Assembly (NCBI RefSeq): GCF_900637195.1
Contig: NZ_LR134356.1
Span: forward strand, 3,658,001-3,722,000
Direction of reading: 5' to 3'
DNA from: Mycolicibacterium aurum
Lineage (GTDB): Bacteria; Actinomycetota; Actinomycetes; Mycobacteriales; Mycobacteriaceae
Length of the DNA stretch: 64,000 nucleotides
This document shows, piece after piece, positions 48,485 to 57,298 of this stretch; the first letter of the stretch is position 1; every line of letters starts with the position of its first letter. The position numbers and the translations under genes were made by a program. The notes under the pieces are model-generated. The model searched no databases and was not told the DNA's origin. It saw nothing but the letters and a program-made list of their open reading frames with translations.

Positions 48485-50002
48485 CTAGCACCGTAAATCG
48501 ACGGGTGGTGGCGTCGACTCGACCAGGAAGTCGACCACGGCCGTGTCGACGCAGGCGTCGCCGTTGAAGACCACAGTGTGCTGCGCGCCGGTGAAGCTGA
48601 TCAAACTGGCACCCATCTGCCGCGCCAGGTTGACCCCGGCCTCGTAGGGCGTGGCGGGGTCTCCGGTGGTCGACACCACGACCACCTTGCCCGGCCCCGG
48701 GGAGGTGGCGGCGCCGATCACGGGCGTCGGCGGGACGGGCCACAGCGCACACACGTCGCGCGGGGCGTACCCCGTGAACTCGCCGTAGGACACGAATGGG
48801 GCCACCTGCCTGGCGCGCCGGTCGGCGTCGGCCCACACCGCGGGGTCGGTCGGGTAGATGGAGTCGACGCACCGGATCGCCGTGAACGCGTCCTGGCGGT
48901 TCTTGTAGTGACCGAGGACGTCGCGTTGCTGATAGTCGTCGGCGAGCTTGAGCAGGTCGCCGGGATCGGTACCACGCTCCAGCCCGAGGAGGCCACTGGT
49001 GAGGTAGGTCCAGTAGCGCGGTGAGTAGAGACTGCTGACGGTGCCGGTGATCGCGTCCTGGTAGCCCAGGCCGCGCGGGTCCGACGTGGCCGCCGGACGG
49101 ACGGCCAGCGGATTGACGAGTTGGCGGAAGCGGTCGTTGAACCGGGCCGGGTCCGCACCCAGGGGGCAGCCGGCCTGCTCGGCGCAGGAGTCCGCGTAGT
49201 TGTCGAACGCGCGCTGGAAGCCCGCCATCTGGTTGAGGCTCTCGGTGATCGGGTCGAGGCTGGGGTCGACGGCACCGTCGAGGACCATCGCGCGGATGCG
49301 GTCGGGGTAGCGCGCCGCGTAGACGGCGCCCAGTTGGGTGCCGTAGGAGAAGCCGAGATAGTTGATGCGCTCCTCACCGAGTGCGGCGCGCACGACGTCC
49401 ATGTCCCGCGCGGCCGTCGCCGTGCCGACTCCTGCCAGGAACTCCGCCCCCATCCGGTCGAGGCACTGTTGCGCGAACTGGCGCAGCACCCCCTCGATGT
49501 GGGCCACCCCGGCGGGGCTGTAGTCGACCATCGGCTCGGCCCGGTAGGCGTCGAACTCCGCGTCGGTGCGGCACCGCAGCGAGGGCGTCGAATGCCCGAC
49601 GCCGCGCGGGTCGATGCCGACCAGGTCGAAGTGCCGGAGGATGTCGGTGTCGGCCAGCGCGGCGCCCATCGAGGCCACCGTGTCGACAGCGGAGGCACCG
49701 GGTCCTCCGGGGTTGACGACGAGCATTCCGATCTTCGATCCCGAGGCGGGCACCTTGATGACCGCCAACTGGGCCTGGGCGCCTTCGGGTTTCGCGTAGT
49801 CGACGGGCACGGCGACGGTCCCGCACTGCGCAGTCGGGATCGGCGAGTCGCCGGAGAAGAACTGTGAGCACGAACTCCACACGGCCGCAACGGAGTACGG
49901 CTCATCTACCGCAACCGGGGCCGCCCAGGCAGAAGGACTCAGCGCGGCCATGGTGAGGACCAGCGCCGCGATCAGCCGTCCGGCGCGCAACATGGCAGTC
50001 AT
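48485..50002 (-). CDS. Secreted alpha/beta-hydrolase protease, Rv2223c-like (Hip1 paralogue)
   Basis: A 505-residue S33-type exported serine peptidase. A cleavable signal peptide (ending near AWAAPV, about residue 28) without lipobox separates it from Hip1. Motifs: VVNPGGPGAS (oxyanion), nucleophile Ser219 in YLGFSYGTQLG, the acid in STTGDPATPY and His in TGAQHTVVFNGD. Start M1 at 50002; M4 (49993) also possible. It shares overall architecture with the hip1 gene 500 bases upstream, the two being tandem duplicates that also exist in M. tuberculosis (Rv2223c/Rv2224c). Substrate unknown. Confidence 0.9.
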   Translation of the reverse strand: MTAMLRAGRLIAALVLTMAALSPSAWAAPVAVDEPYSVAAVWSSCSQFFSGDSPIPTAQCGTVAVPVDYAKPEGAQAQLAVIKVPASGSKIGMLVVNPGGPGASAVDTVASMGAALADTDILRHFDLVGIDPRGVGHSTPSLRCRTDAEFDAYRAEPMVDYSPAGVAHIEGVLRQFAQQCLDRMGAEFLAGVGTATAARDMDVVRAALGEERINYLGFSYGTQLGAVYAARYPDRIRAMVLDGAVDPSLDPITESLNQMAGFQRAFDNYADSCAEQAGCPLGADPARFNDRFRQLVNPLAVRPAATSDPRGLGYQDAITGTVSSLYSPRYWTYLTSGLLGLERGTDPGDLLKLADDYQQRDVLGHYKNRQDAFTAIRCVDSIYPTDPAVWADADRRARQVAPFVSYGEFTGYAPRDVCALWPVPPTPVIGAATSPGPGKVVVVSTTGDPATPYEAGVNLARQMGASLISFTGAQHTVVFNGDACVDTAVVDFLVESTPPPVDLRC

Positions 50003-50060
50003 CGTTGCACGGGACCCCGGTACCCGGCGCGCCTGGGACGCAAAGGTGACCGGGCCGTTA

Positions 50061-50507
50061 TCAGGCGTCGAGCTCGTAGGTCAGCCAGGTCGACTTCTCG
50101 GCGCCGATCCCGTCGTAAAGACGTTGCGCCGTCGCGTTGTCCGGGGCGGTCTCCCAGACGAGTTTCTCGGCTCCGCGTTCGTGGCACAGCTGGAGGCAGC
50201 GCGCGATCAGCGCCCGTCCGGTGCCGGTGCCCCTGGCCTCCGGCGTGACGTAGAGATCGTTGAGCACGCCGACCCGCGCGGCGTACAAGGTCTGCCACGT
50301 CCAGTAGATAGTCGCGAAGCCGAGCGGCGCACCATCGGACGTGCGTGCGATCAACTGCAACCCCTGGTCCGGGTCGGCGATCAACGCCCGTGACAGCGCG
50401 GCCAGCTTTTCGTCGGGCGGGTCGACGCGGTAGAAGTCGCAGTAGCCGCGCAGCATCGGCGCCAGCTCCGGCAGATCGGACTCCCCGACCACCGAGATGG
50501 TCAGCAT
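50061..50507 (-). CDS. GNAT-family N-acetyltransferase
   Basis: A 148-residue single-domain GNAT enzyme. The acetyl-CoA pyrophosphate loop is seen in LNDLYVTPEARGTGTGRALI (consensus Q/RxxGxG/A), with the C-terminal WETAPDNATAQRLYDGIGAE typical of amino-group or amino-acid-like substrate acetyltransferases. Its ATG at 50507 overlaps the hip1 stop by seven bases, which couples the two. It splits the hip1-Rv2223c tandem pair, an arrangement I do not recall from M. tuberculosis. Substrate unknown. Confidence 0.87.
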   Translation of the reverse strand: MLTISVVGESDLPELAPMLRGYCDFYRVDPPDEKLAALSRALIADPDQGLQLIARTSDGAPLGFATIYWTWQTLYAARVGVLNDLYVTPEARGTGTGRALIARCLQLCHERGAEKLVWETAPDNATAQRLYDGIGAEKSTWLTYELDA

Positions 50508-52033
50508 CGCGTGTCCGCGGACGGAACCGTCACGTCGACAAGGTAGCGCGTGACTATGTCGTCGACGCAGGAATCACCCTGGAGCGCAACGGTGTGCTGG
50601 GTGCCTTCGAAAGTCACCAGCGTGCCGCCGAGTTGCCGGGCCAGGTCGACCCCTGCCTGGTAGGGCGTGGCGGGGTCGTTGGTGGTGGAGATGACGAGGA
50701 TCGGGGGCAGCCCGTTGACGTTGATCTCGTGCGGTGTGGTCGTCGGTGGCACCGGCCACATCCCACACGTGGACATCGGTGCCAGCCCGGTGAATTCGCC
50801 GTAGGCCATGAACGGGGCCGCTTCCCTGACCCGGCGGTCCTGCTCGACCAGAGTCGCCCGGTCGGTGATGGCCGGCTTGTCCACACAGTTGACCGCGATG
50901 CGTACGTCGGTGCCGTTGTTGTAGTGCCCCTGCGCGTCGCGGCCCATGTAGAGGTCGGCCAGCGCCAGCATCGTGTCGCCTCTGCCCTGCTTGATCTCCG
51001 TGAGGCCGGCGGTCAGGTGGCGCCACAATCCGGGCGAGTAGAGCGGCAGGATCGTGCCGACGACGGCATCGTTGTAGCTCAGGTTGCGCGGGTCGGCGGT
51101 GGCGGCGGGCTCGTCGACCAGCGGCCACACCAGCGAGTGGTACACGTCCACGGCCTTGGCGGGGTCGGTCCCCAACGGGCAGTCCGGGTCGATCGCACAG
51201 TCGGTGGCGTAGTCGTCGAACGCCTGCTGGAACGCCGCGGCCTGGCGGACGTCGGCTTCCACCGGATCGGCGTTGGGATCGATCGCGCCGTCGAGCACCA
51301 TCGCGCGCACGTTCTGCGGAAACTCCTCGGCATAGCTGGCGCCGATCCGGGTGCCGTAGGAGTAGCCGAGGAAGGTCAGCTTCTCGTCGCCGAGCGCCTG
51401 ACGAAGTGCGTCAAGATCTTTGACGACGCTGGCAGTTCCGATGTTGGCGAGGTAGTCGGTGCCCATCTTGTCGACGCACCGCTGGACGAACTCCTTGGTG
51501 AGCTTCTCCAGGTGCGCCACCCCTTCCGGGGTGTACTCGACGACGTTGTCGGCGCGCAGCCGGTCGTTCTCGGCGTCGCTGTTGCACCACACCGTGGGCG
51601 TGGAGCTCGCGACGCCGCGCGGGTCGAAGCCGACCAGATCGAATCGCTCCCGCAACTCCTCCGGCAGCGCCGAGACCATCGACGCAGCCGACTCCTTGCC
51701 GGACTTCCCCGGCCCGCCGGGGTTGATGATCAACGACCCGATCTTCTCTCCGGTGGCCTTGATGCGGAGCAGGCCGAGCTGGGCGACGTCACCGTCGGGG
51801 TCGTCGACGTTGTCCCAGTCCACGGGCACCGAGAGCATGCCGCACTCGGCTCCCTGCGGGATGCGCACCTGGTCGGACGGCCCCGTCTCGCATGGCCCCC
51901 AGTTGATGGGCGAGCCGGGCCGGGGCACCGAGATCAGGGCGTTGCCCTCCACGACCTGGCTGCAGCCGGCAAGCAGCAATACCGACGTGGCGAGGAGGAG
52001 GCCGGGACGCGCGAACCCGGTCGTGGAGGTCAT
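50501..52033 (-). CDS. hip1: Cell-envelope serine protease Hip1/CaeA, lipoprotein
   Basis: A 510-residue S33-type hydrolase anchored by a lipoprotein signal (lipobox LLAGC, Cys24). Ser225 in FLGYSYGTRIG is the nucleophile (Ser228 in M. tuberculosis); the acid lies in STTNDPATPY and the base in GTQHTVALQGD. In M. tuberculosis Hip1 cleaves GroEL2 and modulates host responses and envelope integrity. I start at ATG 52033 (MTSTTGFARPGLLLATSVLL); ATG at 52051 is also open. Conserved cysteines (GPCETG, AECGML, WCNSD, DCAIDPDC) suggest disulfides, as expected for an exported protein. Confidence 0.92.
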   Translation of the reverse strand: MTSTTGFARPGLLLATSVLLLAGCSQVVEGNALISVPRPGSPINWGPCETGPSDQVRIPQGAECGMLSVPVDWDNVDDPDGDVAQLGLLRIKATGEKIGSLIINPGGPGKSGKESAASMVSALPEELRERFDLVGFDPRGVASSTPTVWCNSDAENDRLRADNVVEYTPEGVAHLEKLTKEFVQRCVDKMGTDYLANIGTASVVKDLDALRQALGDEKLTFLGYSYGTRIGASYAEEFPQNVRAMVLDGAIDPNADPVEADVRQAAAFQQAFDDYATDCAIDPDCPLGTDPAKAVDVYHSLVWPLVDEPAATADPRNLSYNDAVVGTILPLYSPGLWRHLTAGLTEIKQGRGDTMLALADLYMGRDAQGHYNNGTDVRIAVNCVDKPAITDRATLVEQDRRVREAAPFMAYGEFTGLAPMSTCGMWPVPPTTTPHEINVNGLPPILVISTTNDPATPYQAGVDLARQLGGTLVTFEGTQHTVALQGDSCVDDIVTRYLVDVTVPSADTRC

Positions 52034-52107
52034 GGCACCACATGCTGCCATGACCGGTCATCGCCGCAGGTACGGCGCGTCGGCGCGATGCCACTATGTC
52101 CGGGATG

Positions 52108-53511
52108 TCACTCTTTCGCCGCGGCGAGGAGTTCCTTCATCGCCAGGTCGAAGGCGTCGGCCAGGTCCCAGAGGTCCGGCACCAGCTCGGGACACGACAC
52201 GATTCCGATGTCGAGATTGCCCGACAGCGACATCACGGTCACGTTCAGACCCGACCCGTGGAAGATCGGTCCGAGCGGGTACATCGCCTTGACCTCACAC
52301 CCCAGCATGTACAGCGGCCCCTGCGGGCCGGGGACGTTCGAGACCACGAGGTTGTGCACGGGCCGGGCGCCGCTGAGCCTGCTGCTCGCATACACCCGCA
52401 TCGCCGCACCAAACACCGCGGGCGCGGCGAACTGCGTCCAGTCCTGTAGCAGTGTCGCCGGGATCGCCGAACTATGTTGCTTGGCAACTGAATTCGCGGA
52501 CGCAATGGCTTTGAGACGTTCCACCGGATCCTCGATGCTGGTCTCCAGTTTGGCGAACATCCCCGAGACCTGGTTCCGGCCGGGGCGATCGGATCTCTCG
52601 TGCACCGAGACCGGCACCATCGCCACCAGCGAGTTGTCCGGCAGCTGGCCGCGCTCGGCCAGAAACGTGCGCAGCACCCCCGAGACAAGGGCCATCACCA
52701 CGTCGTTGACCTTGACGCCGAAGTGGTTCTTCACGGTCTTGACGTCGTCGAGGTCGAGTTGGGCGAAGGCGATGTTGCGGCGGCCGGTCACGTTGGCGTT
52801 GAACACCGTCTTGGGCGCGGTGAACGGCGGAGCCATGGCCTGTCCGGTTCGCGCGCGCTTGACCGTGTCGATGACGGTCGAGAGGGTGTTGGGTACCACG
52901 TTGACCAGGTTCAGCGGCCGGGTCGCGAACCGGACGGCGCCGCTGACGGCGATCTCCAGGTCGCTCCCGCCTCCCGGCCCGTCGACAGGATCGGGCGCAG
53001 GCGCCTCGGCCTCCGTCGTGCAGAGTTTGGACATCAGGTTGGCACCCGTGACGCCGTCCACGGCGGCGTGATGCACCTTGGTCAGAACCGCGATGCGTCC
53101 CCCGGCCCTGGCTGTCTCGTCGCTGGTTCCGCACACGTTCTCGATGACCCACATCTCCCACAGCGGCCTGCTGCGGTCCAACGGTAACGACGCGATGTGG
53201 CCGCAGATCTCGGCGAGTTCGTTGCGCCCGCCCGGAGACGGCAGACCGATCCGGTGCAGATGACGGTCGACGTCGAAGTCGTTGTCTTCCAACCACACCG
53301 GATGATCCAGATTGAACCGGTTGTCGGCGATCCGTTCCCGGAATTCCGGCATCGCCTTGATCCGGAGTTCCAGTCCGTCACGCAGATGATCGAAGGTGTA
53401 CCCACCCGGCACGGTGGAGGTGTCGAGCTCCAGGATCGAGCAGACGTGCAGCGGCTGGGACGCGGTCTCCAGGTACAGAAAGCTGGCGTCGAGTCCGCTG
53501 AGCCGTTGCAT
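52108..53511 (-). CDS. Wax ester synthase/diacylglycerol acyltransferase (WS/DGAT)
   Basis: A 467-residue bifunctional acyltransferase forming triacylglycerol or wax esters from acyl-CoA. It has the family N-terminus MQRLSGLDASFLYLET, PLWEMWVIE, and the catalytic HHxxxDG as VHHAAVDGVTG (His147/His148, Asp152), and later NDVVMALVSGVLRTFL and NLVVSNVPGPQGPLYMLGCE. Mycobacteria have many Tgs paralogues, so I give no symbol. The start ATG at 53511 has TACGAT seven bases upstream. It lies between hip1 and panB, where it is divergent from panB. Confidence 0.93.
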   Translation of the reverse strand: MQRLSGLDASFLYLETASQPLHVCSILELDTSTVPGGYTFDHLRDGLELRIKAMPEFRERIADNRFNLDHPVWLEDNDFDVDRHLHRIGLPSPGGRNELAEICGHIASLPLDRSRPLWEMWVIENVCGTSDETARAGGRIAVLTKVHHAAVDGVTGANLMSKLCTTEAEAPAPDPVDGPGGGSDLEIAVSGAVRFATRPLNLVNVVPNTLSTVIDTVKRARTGQAMAPPFTAPKTVFNANVTGRRNIAFAQLDLDDVKTVKNHFGVKVNDVVMALVSGVLRTFLAERGQLPDNSLVAMVPVSVHERSDRPGRNQVSGMFAKLETSIEDPVERLKAIASANSVAKQHSSAIPATLLQDWTQFAAPAVFGAAMRVYASSRLSGARPVHNLVVSNVPGPQGPLYMLGCEVKAMYPLGPIFHGSGLNVTVMSLSGNLDIGIVSCPELVPDLWDLADAFDLAMKELLAAAKE

Positions 53512-53518
53512 GTGGCAG

Positions 53519-53524
53519 ATCGTA
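53519..53524 (-). promoter_or_regulatory. Candidate leaderless -10 of the WS/DGAT gene
   Basis: TACGAT on the minus strand followed by seven bases and ATG at 53511; no Shine-Dalgarno sequence. Confidence 0.5.
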
Positions 53525-53676
53525 TGCCCGCCCGCTGCGGGTGTGAGCAAATCCACTTAACGTGCTGTTCAACTTCTGGTGACGCAGTGGCACACTTGGC
53601 GTGTCAGCGAAAACCCGGGGACCTTTTACGGCCTCGAGGACTTCGAAACGACCCACCCTCTGAGGGGACGACAACG

Positions 53677-54528
53677 ATGTCTGAGCAGTCTGTCTATGGT
53701 GCTGTCGCGGAAACCACTGATTCACCCAGGCCACGTGTCAAAGTACGCACCCACCATTTGCACAAATGGAAGGCCGAGGGTCACAAGTGGGCCATGCTGA
53801 CGGCCTACGACTACTCCACCGCGGCGGTGTTCGACTCGGCCGAGATTCCGGTTCTGCTGGTCGGCGATTCGGCCGCCAACGTCGTCTACGGCTATGACAC
53901 CACGGTGCCGGTGACCCTCGACGAGCTGATCCCGCTGGTCCGCGGCGTCGTTCGGGGTGCGCCCCACGCTCTCGTCGTGGCCGACCTGCCGTTCGGCAGT
54001 TACGAGGCAGGTCCGGCGCAGGCGCTCGCGACCGCGACGCGCATGCTCAAGGAGACCGGCGCGCACGCGGTGAAGCTCGAAGGCGGCGAGCGGGTCGCCG
54101 ACCAGATCGCCACCGTGACCGCCGCGGGCATCCCGGTGATGGCCCACATCGGTTTCACCCCGCAGAGCGTCAACGGCCTCGGCGGATTCCGTGTTCAGGG
54201 CCGTGGAGACGCCGCCGAGCAGACGGTCCACGACGCCATTGCCGTCCAGGAGGCCGGGGCCTTCGCCGTCGTCATGGAGATGGTGCCCGCCGAACTGGCC
54301 ACCCAGATCACCGGCAAGTTGACGATTCCCACGGTCGGTATCGGCGCCGGACCCAACTGCGACGCGCAGGTGCTGGTCTGGCAGGACATGGCCGGTATGA
54401 CCAACGGCAAGACCGCCAAGTTCGTCAAGCGTTTCGGTGCCGTCGGCGACGAGTTGCGCCGCGCGGCCACCGATTACGCCCGCGAGGTGGCCGGCAGCAC
54501 CTTTCCTGCCGAAGAGCACTCGTACTAG
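53677..54528 (+). CDS. panB: 3-methyl-2-oxobutanoate hydroxymethyltransferase
   Basis: A 283-residue enzyme that adds a one-carbon unit from methylene-tetrahydrofolate to 2-oxoisovalerate, the first step of pantothenate synthesis. The Mg-binding and substrate motifs LLVGDSAANVVYGYDTTVPV and DLPFGSYEAG are present, as is the VKLEGGERV segment and the catalytic MEMVPAELA. Start ATG at 53677 with GAGGGG nine bases upstream. It is preceded by a 165-base divergent region shared with the WS/DGAT gene. Orthologue of Rv2225. Confidence 0.95.
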   Translation: MSEQSVYGAVAETTDSPRPRVKVRTHHLHKWKAEGHKWAMLTAYDYSTAAVFDSAEIPVLLVGDSAANVVYGYDTTVPVTLDELIPLVRGVVRGAPHALVVADLPFGSYEAGPAQALATATRMLKETGAHAVKLEGGERVADQIATVTAAGIPVMAHIGFTPQSVNGLGGFRVQGRGDAAEQTVHDAIAVQEAGAFAVVMEMVPAELATQITGKLTIPTVGIGAGPNCDAQVLVWQDMAGMTNGKTAKFVKRFGAVGDELRRAATDYAREVAGSTFPAEEHSY

Positions 54529-54534
54529 GGCTCG

Positions 54535-55317
54535 CTAGGTTCCGAACACCGGCTTGCGTTTGGCCAGGAACGCGTCGACACCCTCTCGCCCGTCGGCAGT
54601 CTCCGCGCGCTGGGCGATCAGACGACCCTCCAGCTCCATCTGCTGTTCCAGGCCGTTGGAGAAGGTGTCCAGCAACAGCGCCTTGACCCCGCCGTTGGAG
54701 CCGGCCGAGGTCGTGCTCATCTGGTCGGCGAGTGCATCCGCGCGCGCTGCCAGCTGGTCGTCGGCGACCACCTCGGTGACCAGACCCCATTGCGCGGCAT
54801 CGTCCGACGACAGGGTGCGGTTGGTGAGCATCAGCTCCTTGGTCTTGGCGATGCCGATGAGCCGCGGCAGGTAGTACGACGCGCTGCCGTCGGGGCTCAG
54901 ACCCACGCGGGTGTAGGCCATGGTGAACGACGCCGACTCCGCCGCCAGAATCAGATCACCGGACACGGCCAGCGAGAAGCCTGCGCCGGCGGCGACGCCG
55001 TTCACGGCGGTGATCACCACGGCGTCCATCCGGGCGAATGTCGAGATCGCGCGATGCAGGTCGTCGGCGACCCCCTTGAGGTGACGACCCCGGCTGGGCG
55101 CCGATGCAAAGTCTTTGAGGTCACCGCCGGCACAGAAGAACCGCCCCGCCCCGGTGATGACCACCACTTTGGTCGCCGGGGTGTCGCAGCGGGCCGCTGC
55201 GACAGCCAGTTCCCGAGTCATGGTGTCGTTCATGCCGTTTGCGGCCTCGGGCCGGTTCAACGTGAGTCGGGCGATGGGACCCGACTGATCGAGGGTGATG
55301 GTCTGGAAGTCAGTCAC
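54535..55317 (-). CDS. Enoyl-CoA hydratase/isomerase family protein
   Basis: A 260-residue crotonase-fold protein. The two oxyanion-hole segments are FFCAGGDLKDFAS and NGVAAGAGFSLAVSGDLILA; the position of the first catalytic glutamate is occupied by SGDL rather than a Glu, and the second lies near YTRVGLSPDGSASYYLPRL, where Asp is typical of isomerase-like members. It may therefore be an isomerase rather than a hydratase. I start at GTG 55317 (MTDFQTITLDQ), seven bases after TACAGT. It is convergent with panB (six bases) and lies downstream of the FAAL gene on the same strand, a likely functional pair. Confidence 0.85.
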   Translation of the reverse strand: MTDFQTITLDQSGPIARLTLNRPEAANGMNDTMTRELAVAAARCDTPATKVVVITGAGRFFCAGGDLKDFASAPSRGRHLKGVADDLHRAISTFARMDAVVITAVNGVAAGAGFSLAVSGDLILAAESASFTMAYTRVGLSPDGSASYYLPRLIGIAKTKELMLTNRTLSSDDAAQWGLVTEVVADDQLAARADALADQMSTTSAGSNGGVKALLLDTFSNGLEQQMELEGRLIAQRAETADGREGVDAFLAKRKPVFGT

Positions 55318-55324
55318 ACTCCGG

Positions 55325-55330
55325 ACTGTA
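55325..55330 (-). promoter_or_regulatory. Candidate leaderless -10 of the enoyl-CoA hydratase gene
   Basis: TACAGT on the minus strand, seven bases before GTG (55317); lies in the 48-base gap after the FAAL gene. CGGAG close to the start could instead serve as a ribosome-binding site. Confidence 0.4.
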
Positions 55331-55365
55331 ACGTCGCGGCCGGCGCAGGGCGCCACCGCCACGGG

Positions 55366-57147
55366 TCAGAGAGTTCCGTCCAGATAGTTCGCACGGCACG
55401 CCCGGCGTGCCAGTTTGCCGCTGGTGGTGCGCGGAATCACGCCCGCAGCAACAAGTTTGATCTCCTTGATGGGAAGCGCGTGTCGGCGCGACACCGCCGC
55501 GCGGATCGCTTCCGCGATGGGAGCGGCATCGGCCTTACCCCACCCCGGCGCCCGCTCGGCGACGACGACGACCTCTTCACGACCGTCTCCCGGCACCGAG
55601 AACGCGGCGACGAATCCCGCACGCACCGCGGGGGAGGCTTCGGCGACGGTCGCCTCGATGTCCTGCGGATAGTGGTTGCGTCCGTCGACGATGACGAGGT
55701 CTTTGATCCTGCCGGTGATGTAGAGCTCGCCGTCGATGAACACGCCGAGGTCTCCGGTGCGCAGCCACAGCGCGGAGTCGCTGGAGCCTTGGGCGTGGCT
55801 GCCGTGCAGCAGCCGGGATTGCAGCTTGTTCTGGAAGGTCAGCTCGGTCTCCTCGCGGCGACCCCAGTAACCCTGGCCGATGTTGTCGCCATGCAGCCAG
55901 ATCTCCCCTACCCGGCCGTCGGGCAGCTCGGCGTCGGTGCCCGGATCGACGATCACCGCCCACTGGCTGCGCGCCACCGCGCCGCAGGACACCTGCGCCA
56001 CCGCATCCGGGTGATCGGCCTCGACGCGCACGGCACGGCCGGCGGTGAGCTGCTGCCGGTCCAGATGAATCGCGGTCGGCCGGGACTCCGCGGCGGTGGT
56101 GGAGACGAACAGGGTGGCCTCCGCCATGCCGTAGGACGGTTTGATCACCGTGGGCGCCAGTCCGTACCGCGCGAATGCGGCGTGGAAGGCGTCGATCGAG
56201 GCGATGCTCACCGGCTCCGAACCGTTGATCAGCCCTGCGACGTTGCTGAGGTCGAGCTCCTCGCCGTTCGGCGGGAGGCCGCGCTGAGCGGCCAGCTCGA
56301 AGGCGAAGTTCGGGGCCGCGGCGAAAGTGGGGGCGTCGGACGCGCCGAGCTCCCGGATCCAGCGGTAGGGGCGACGCACGAACGCCAGCGGCGACATCAG
56401 CGTGATCTCCGCGCCGACCAGGGCCGGGAACATGATCATCAGCAGGCCCATGTCGTGGAACAGCGGAAGCCAGCTGACGCTGCGGATGTTCCAGTCCAGG
56501 CCGACGGACAGGATCATCTGGACGACGTTGGTGCAGGCGGAACGGTGCGTGATCTGCACTCCCGCCGGGACCCGGGTGGATCCCGAGGTGTACTGCAGAT
56601 AGGCGATGCCGTCGGTGTCCAGTGCTGCGGGCACGAACTCCTTGCCGACGGAGTCAGGCACCGCGTCCACCGCGATCACGCGTGGACGCCGGTCACGGGG
56701 CAAGGTGCGCAGGAAATCGCGGACGGACGCCGCGGCGTCCGTGGTTGTCAGGATGACCGACGGCTGAGCGTCGGAGAACACGGCATCGAGGCGCTCGGAA
56801 TGGCCGGGCAGCTCGGGTGCGAACAGCGGGACGGCGATGGCGCCTGCGTGGATTGCGGCGAAGAAGCCGACGACGTACTCGACGCCCTGCGGGGCGAGGA
56901 TCGCGACCCGGTCGCCCGGCGAGGTGATCTGCTGGACGCGGGCACCGACGGCGCGCAGCCGGTCGCCGAGCTGTCGCCAGGACAGCTCGACTGTGCGGTC
57001 GCGGTCGAAGTCGAGGTATCGATATGCTGGCGATTCACCAAGCCTGGCCACGTTCCCGTCCAGGAACGAGGTCAGCGTGACCCCAGCCGGGATCACGATA
57101 TTGCCGTCAGCATCGAGATAGTCCTCGAGCCGTAGCTCTCGACTCAT
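55366..57147 (-). CDS. Fatty-acyl-AMP ligase (FAAL-type FadD)
   Basis: A 593-residue ANL enzyme of the FAAL branch. The P-loop reads YTSGSTRVPAGVQITHRS, the FAAL form, unlike the TSGTTGRPKG of fadD15. SWLPLFHDMGLLMIMFPAL, KPSYGMAEATLFVST and LWLRTGDLGVFIDGELYITG follow, and the C-terminal domain has GRIKDLVIVDGRNHYPQDIE. FAALs make acyl-adenylates and usually hand them to a polyketide synthase or carrier protein; none is encoded nearby. Start ATG at 57147, six bases after TACAAT. Divergent from the CYTH-CHAD gene. Confidence 0.9.
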   Translation of the reverse strand: MSRELRLEDYLDADGNIVIPAGVTLTSFLDGNVARLGESPAYRYLDFDRDRTVELSWRQLGDRLRAVGARVQQITSPGDRVAILAPQGVEYVVGFFAAIHAGAIAVPLFAPELPGHSERLDAVFSDAQPSVILTTTDAAASVRDFLRTLPRDRRPRVIAVDAVPDSVGKEFVPAALDTDGIAYLQYTSGSTRVPAGVQITHRSACTNVVQMILSVGLDWNIRSVSWLPLFHDMGLLMIMFPALVGAEITLMSPLAFVRRPYRWIRELGASDAPTFAAAPNFAFELAAQRGLPPNGEELDLSNVAGLINGSEPVSIASIDAFHAAFARYGLAPTVIKPSYGMAEATLFVSTTAAESRPTAIHLDRQQLTAGRAVRVEADHPDAVAQVSCGAVARSQWAVIVDPGTDAELPDGRVGEIWLHGDNIGQGYWGRREETELTFQNKLQSRLLHGSHAQGSSDSALWLRTGDLGVFIDGELYITGRIKDLVIVDGRNHYPQDIEATVAEASPAVRAGFVAAFSVPGDGREEVVVVAERAPGWGKADAAPIAEAIRAAVSRRHALPIKEIKLVAAGVIPRTTSGKLARRACRANYLDGTL

Positions 57148-57153
57148 AAGAGA

Positions 57154-57159
57154 ATTGTA
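57154..57159 (-). promoter_or_regulatory. Candidate leaderless -10 of the FAAL gene
   Basis: TACAAT on the minus strand, six bases before the ATG; the strongest -10 match in the window, in an unusually AT-rich 40-base patch. Confidence 0.55.
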
Positions 57160-57298
57160 AGAGTAGATCTCCCAAAAGTGGGTATCGACTCGCGGGCGCG
57201 GCGGTTTTTCCTGCTGAACCGATGCGACGGCGCCGATTCGGGTTCATCTCGATGTGGCAGGCTTGGTCCCCGAAACGACGCCCGAGACAAAGGTGACA

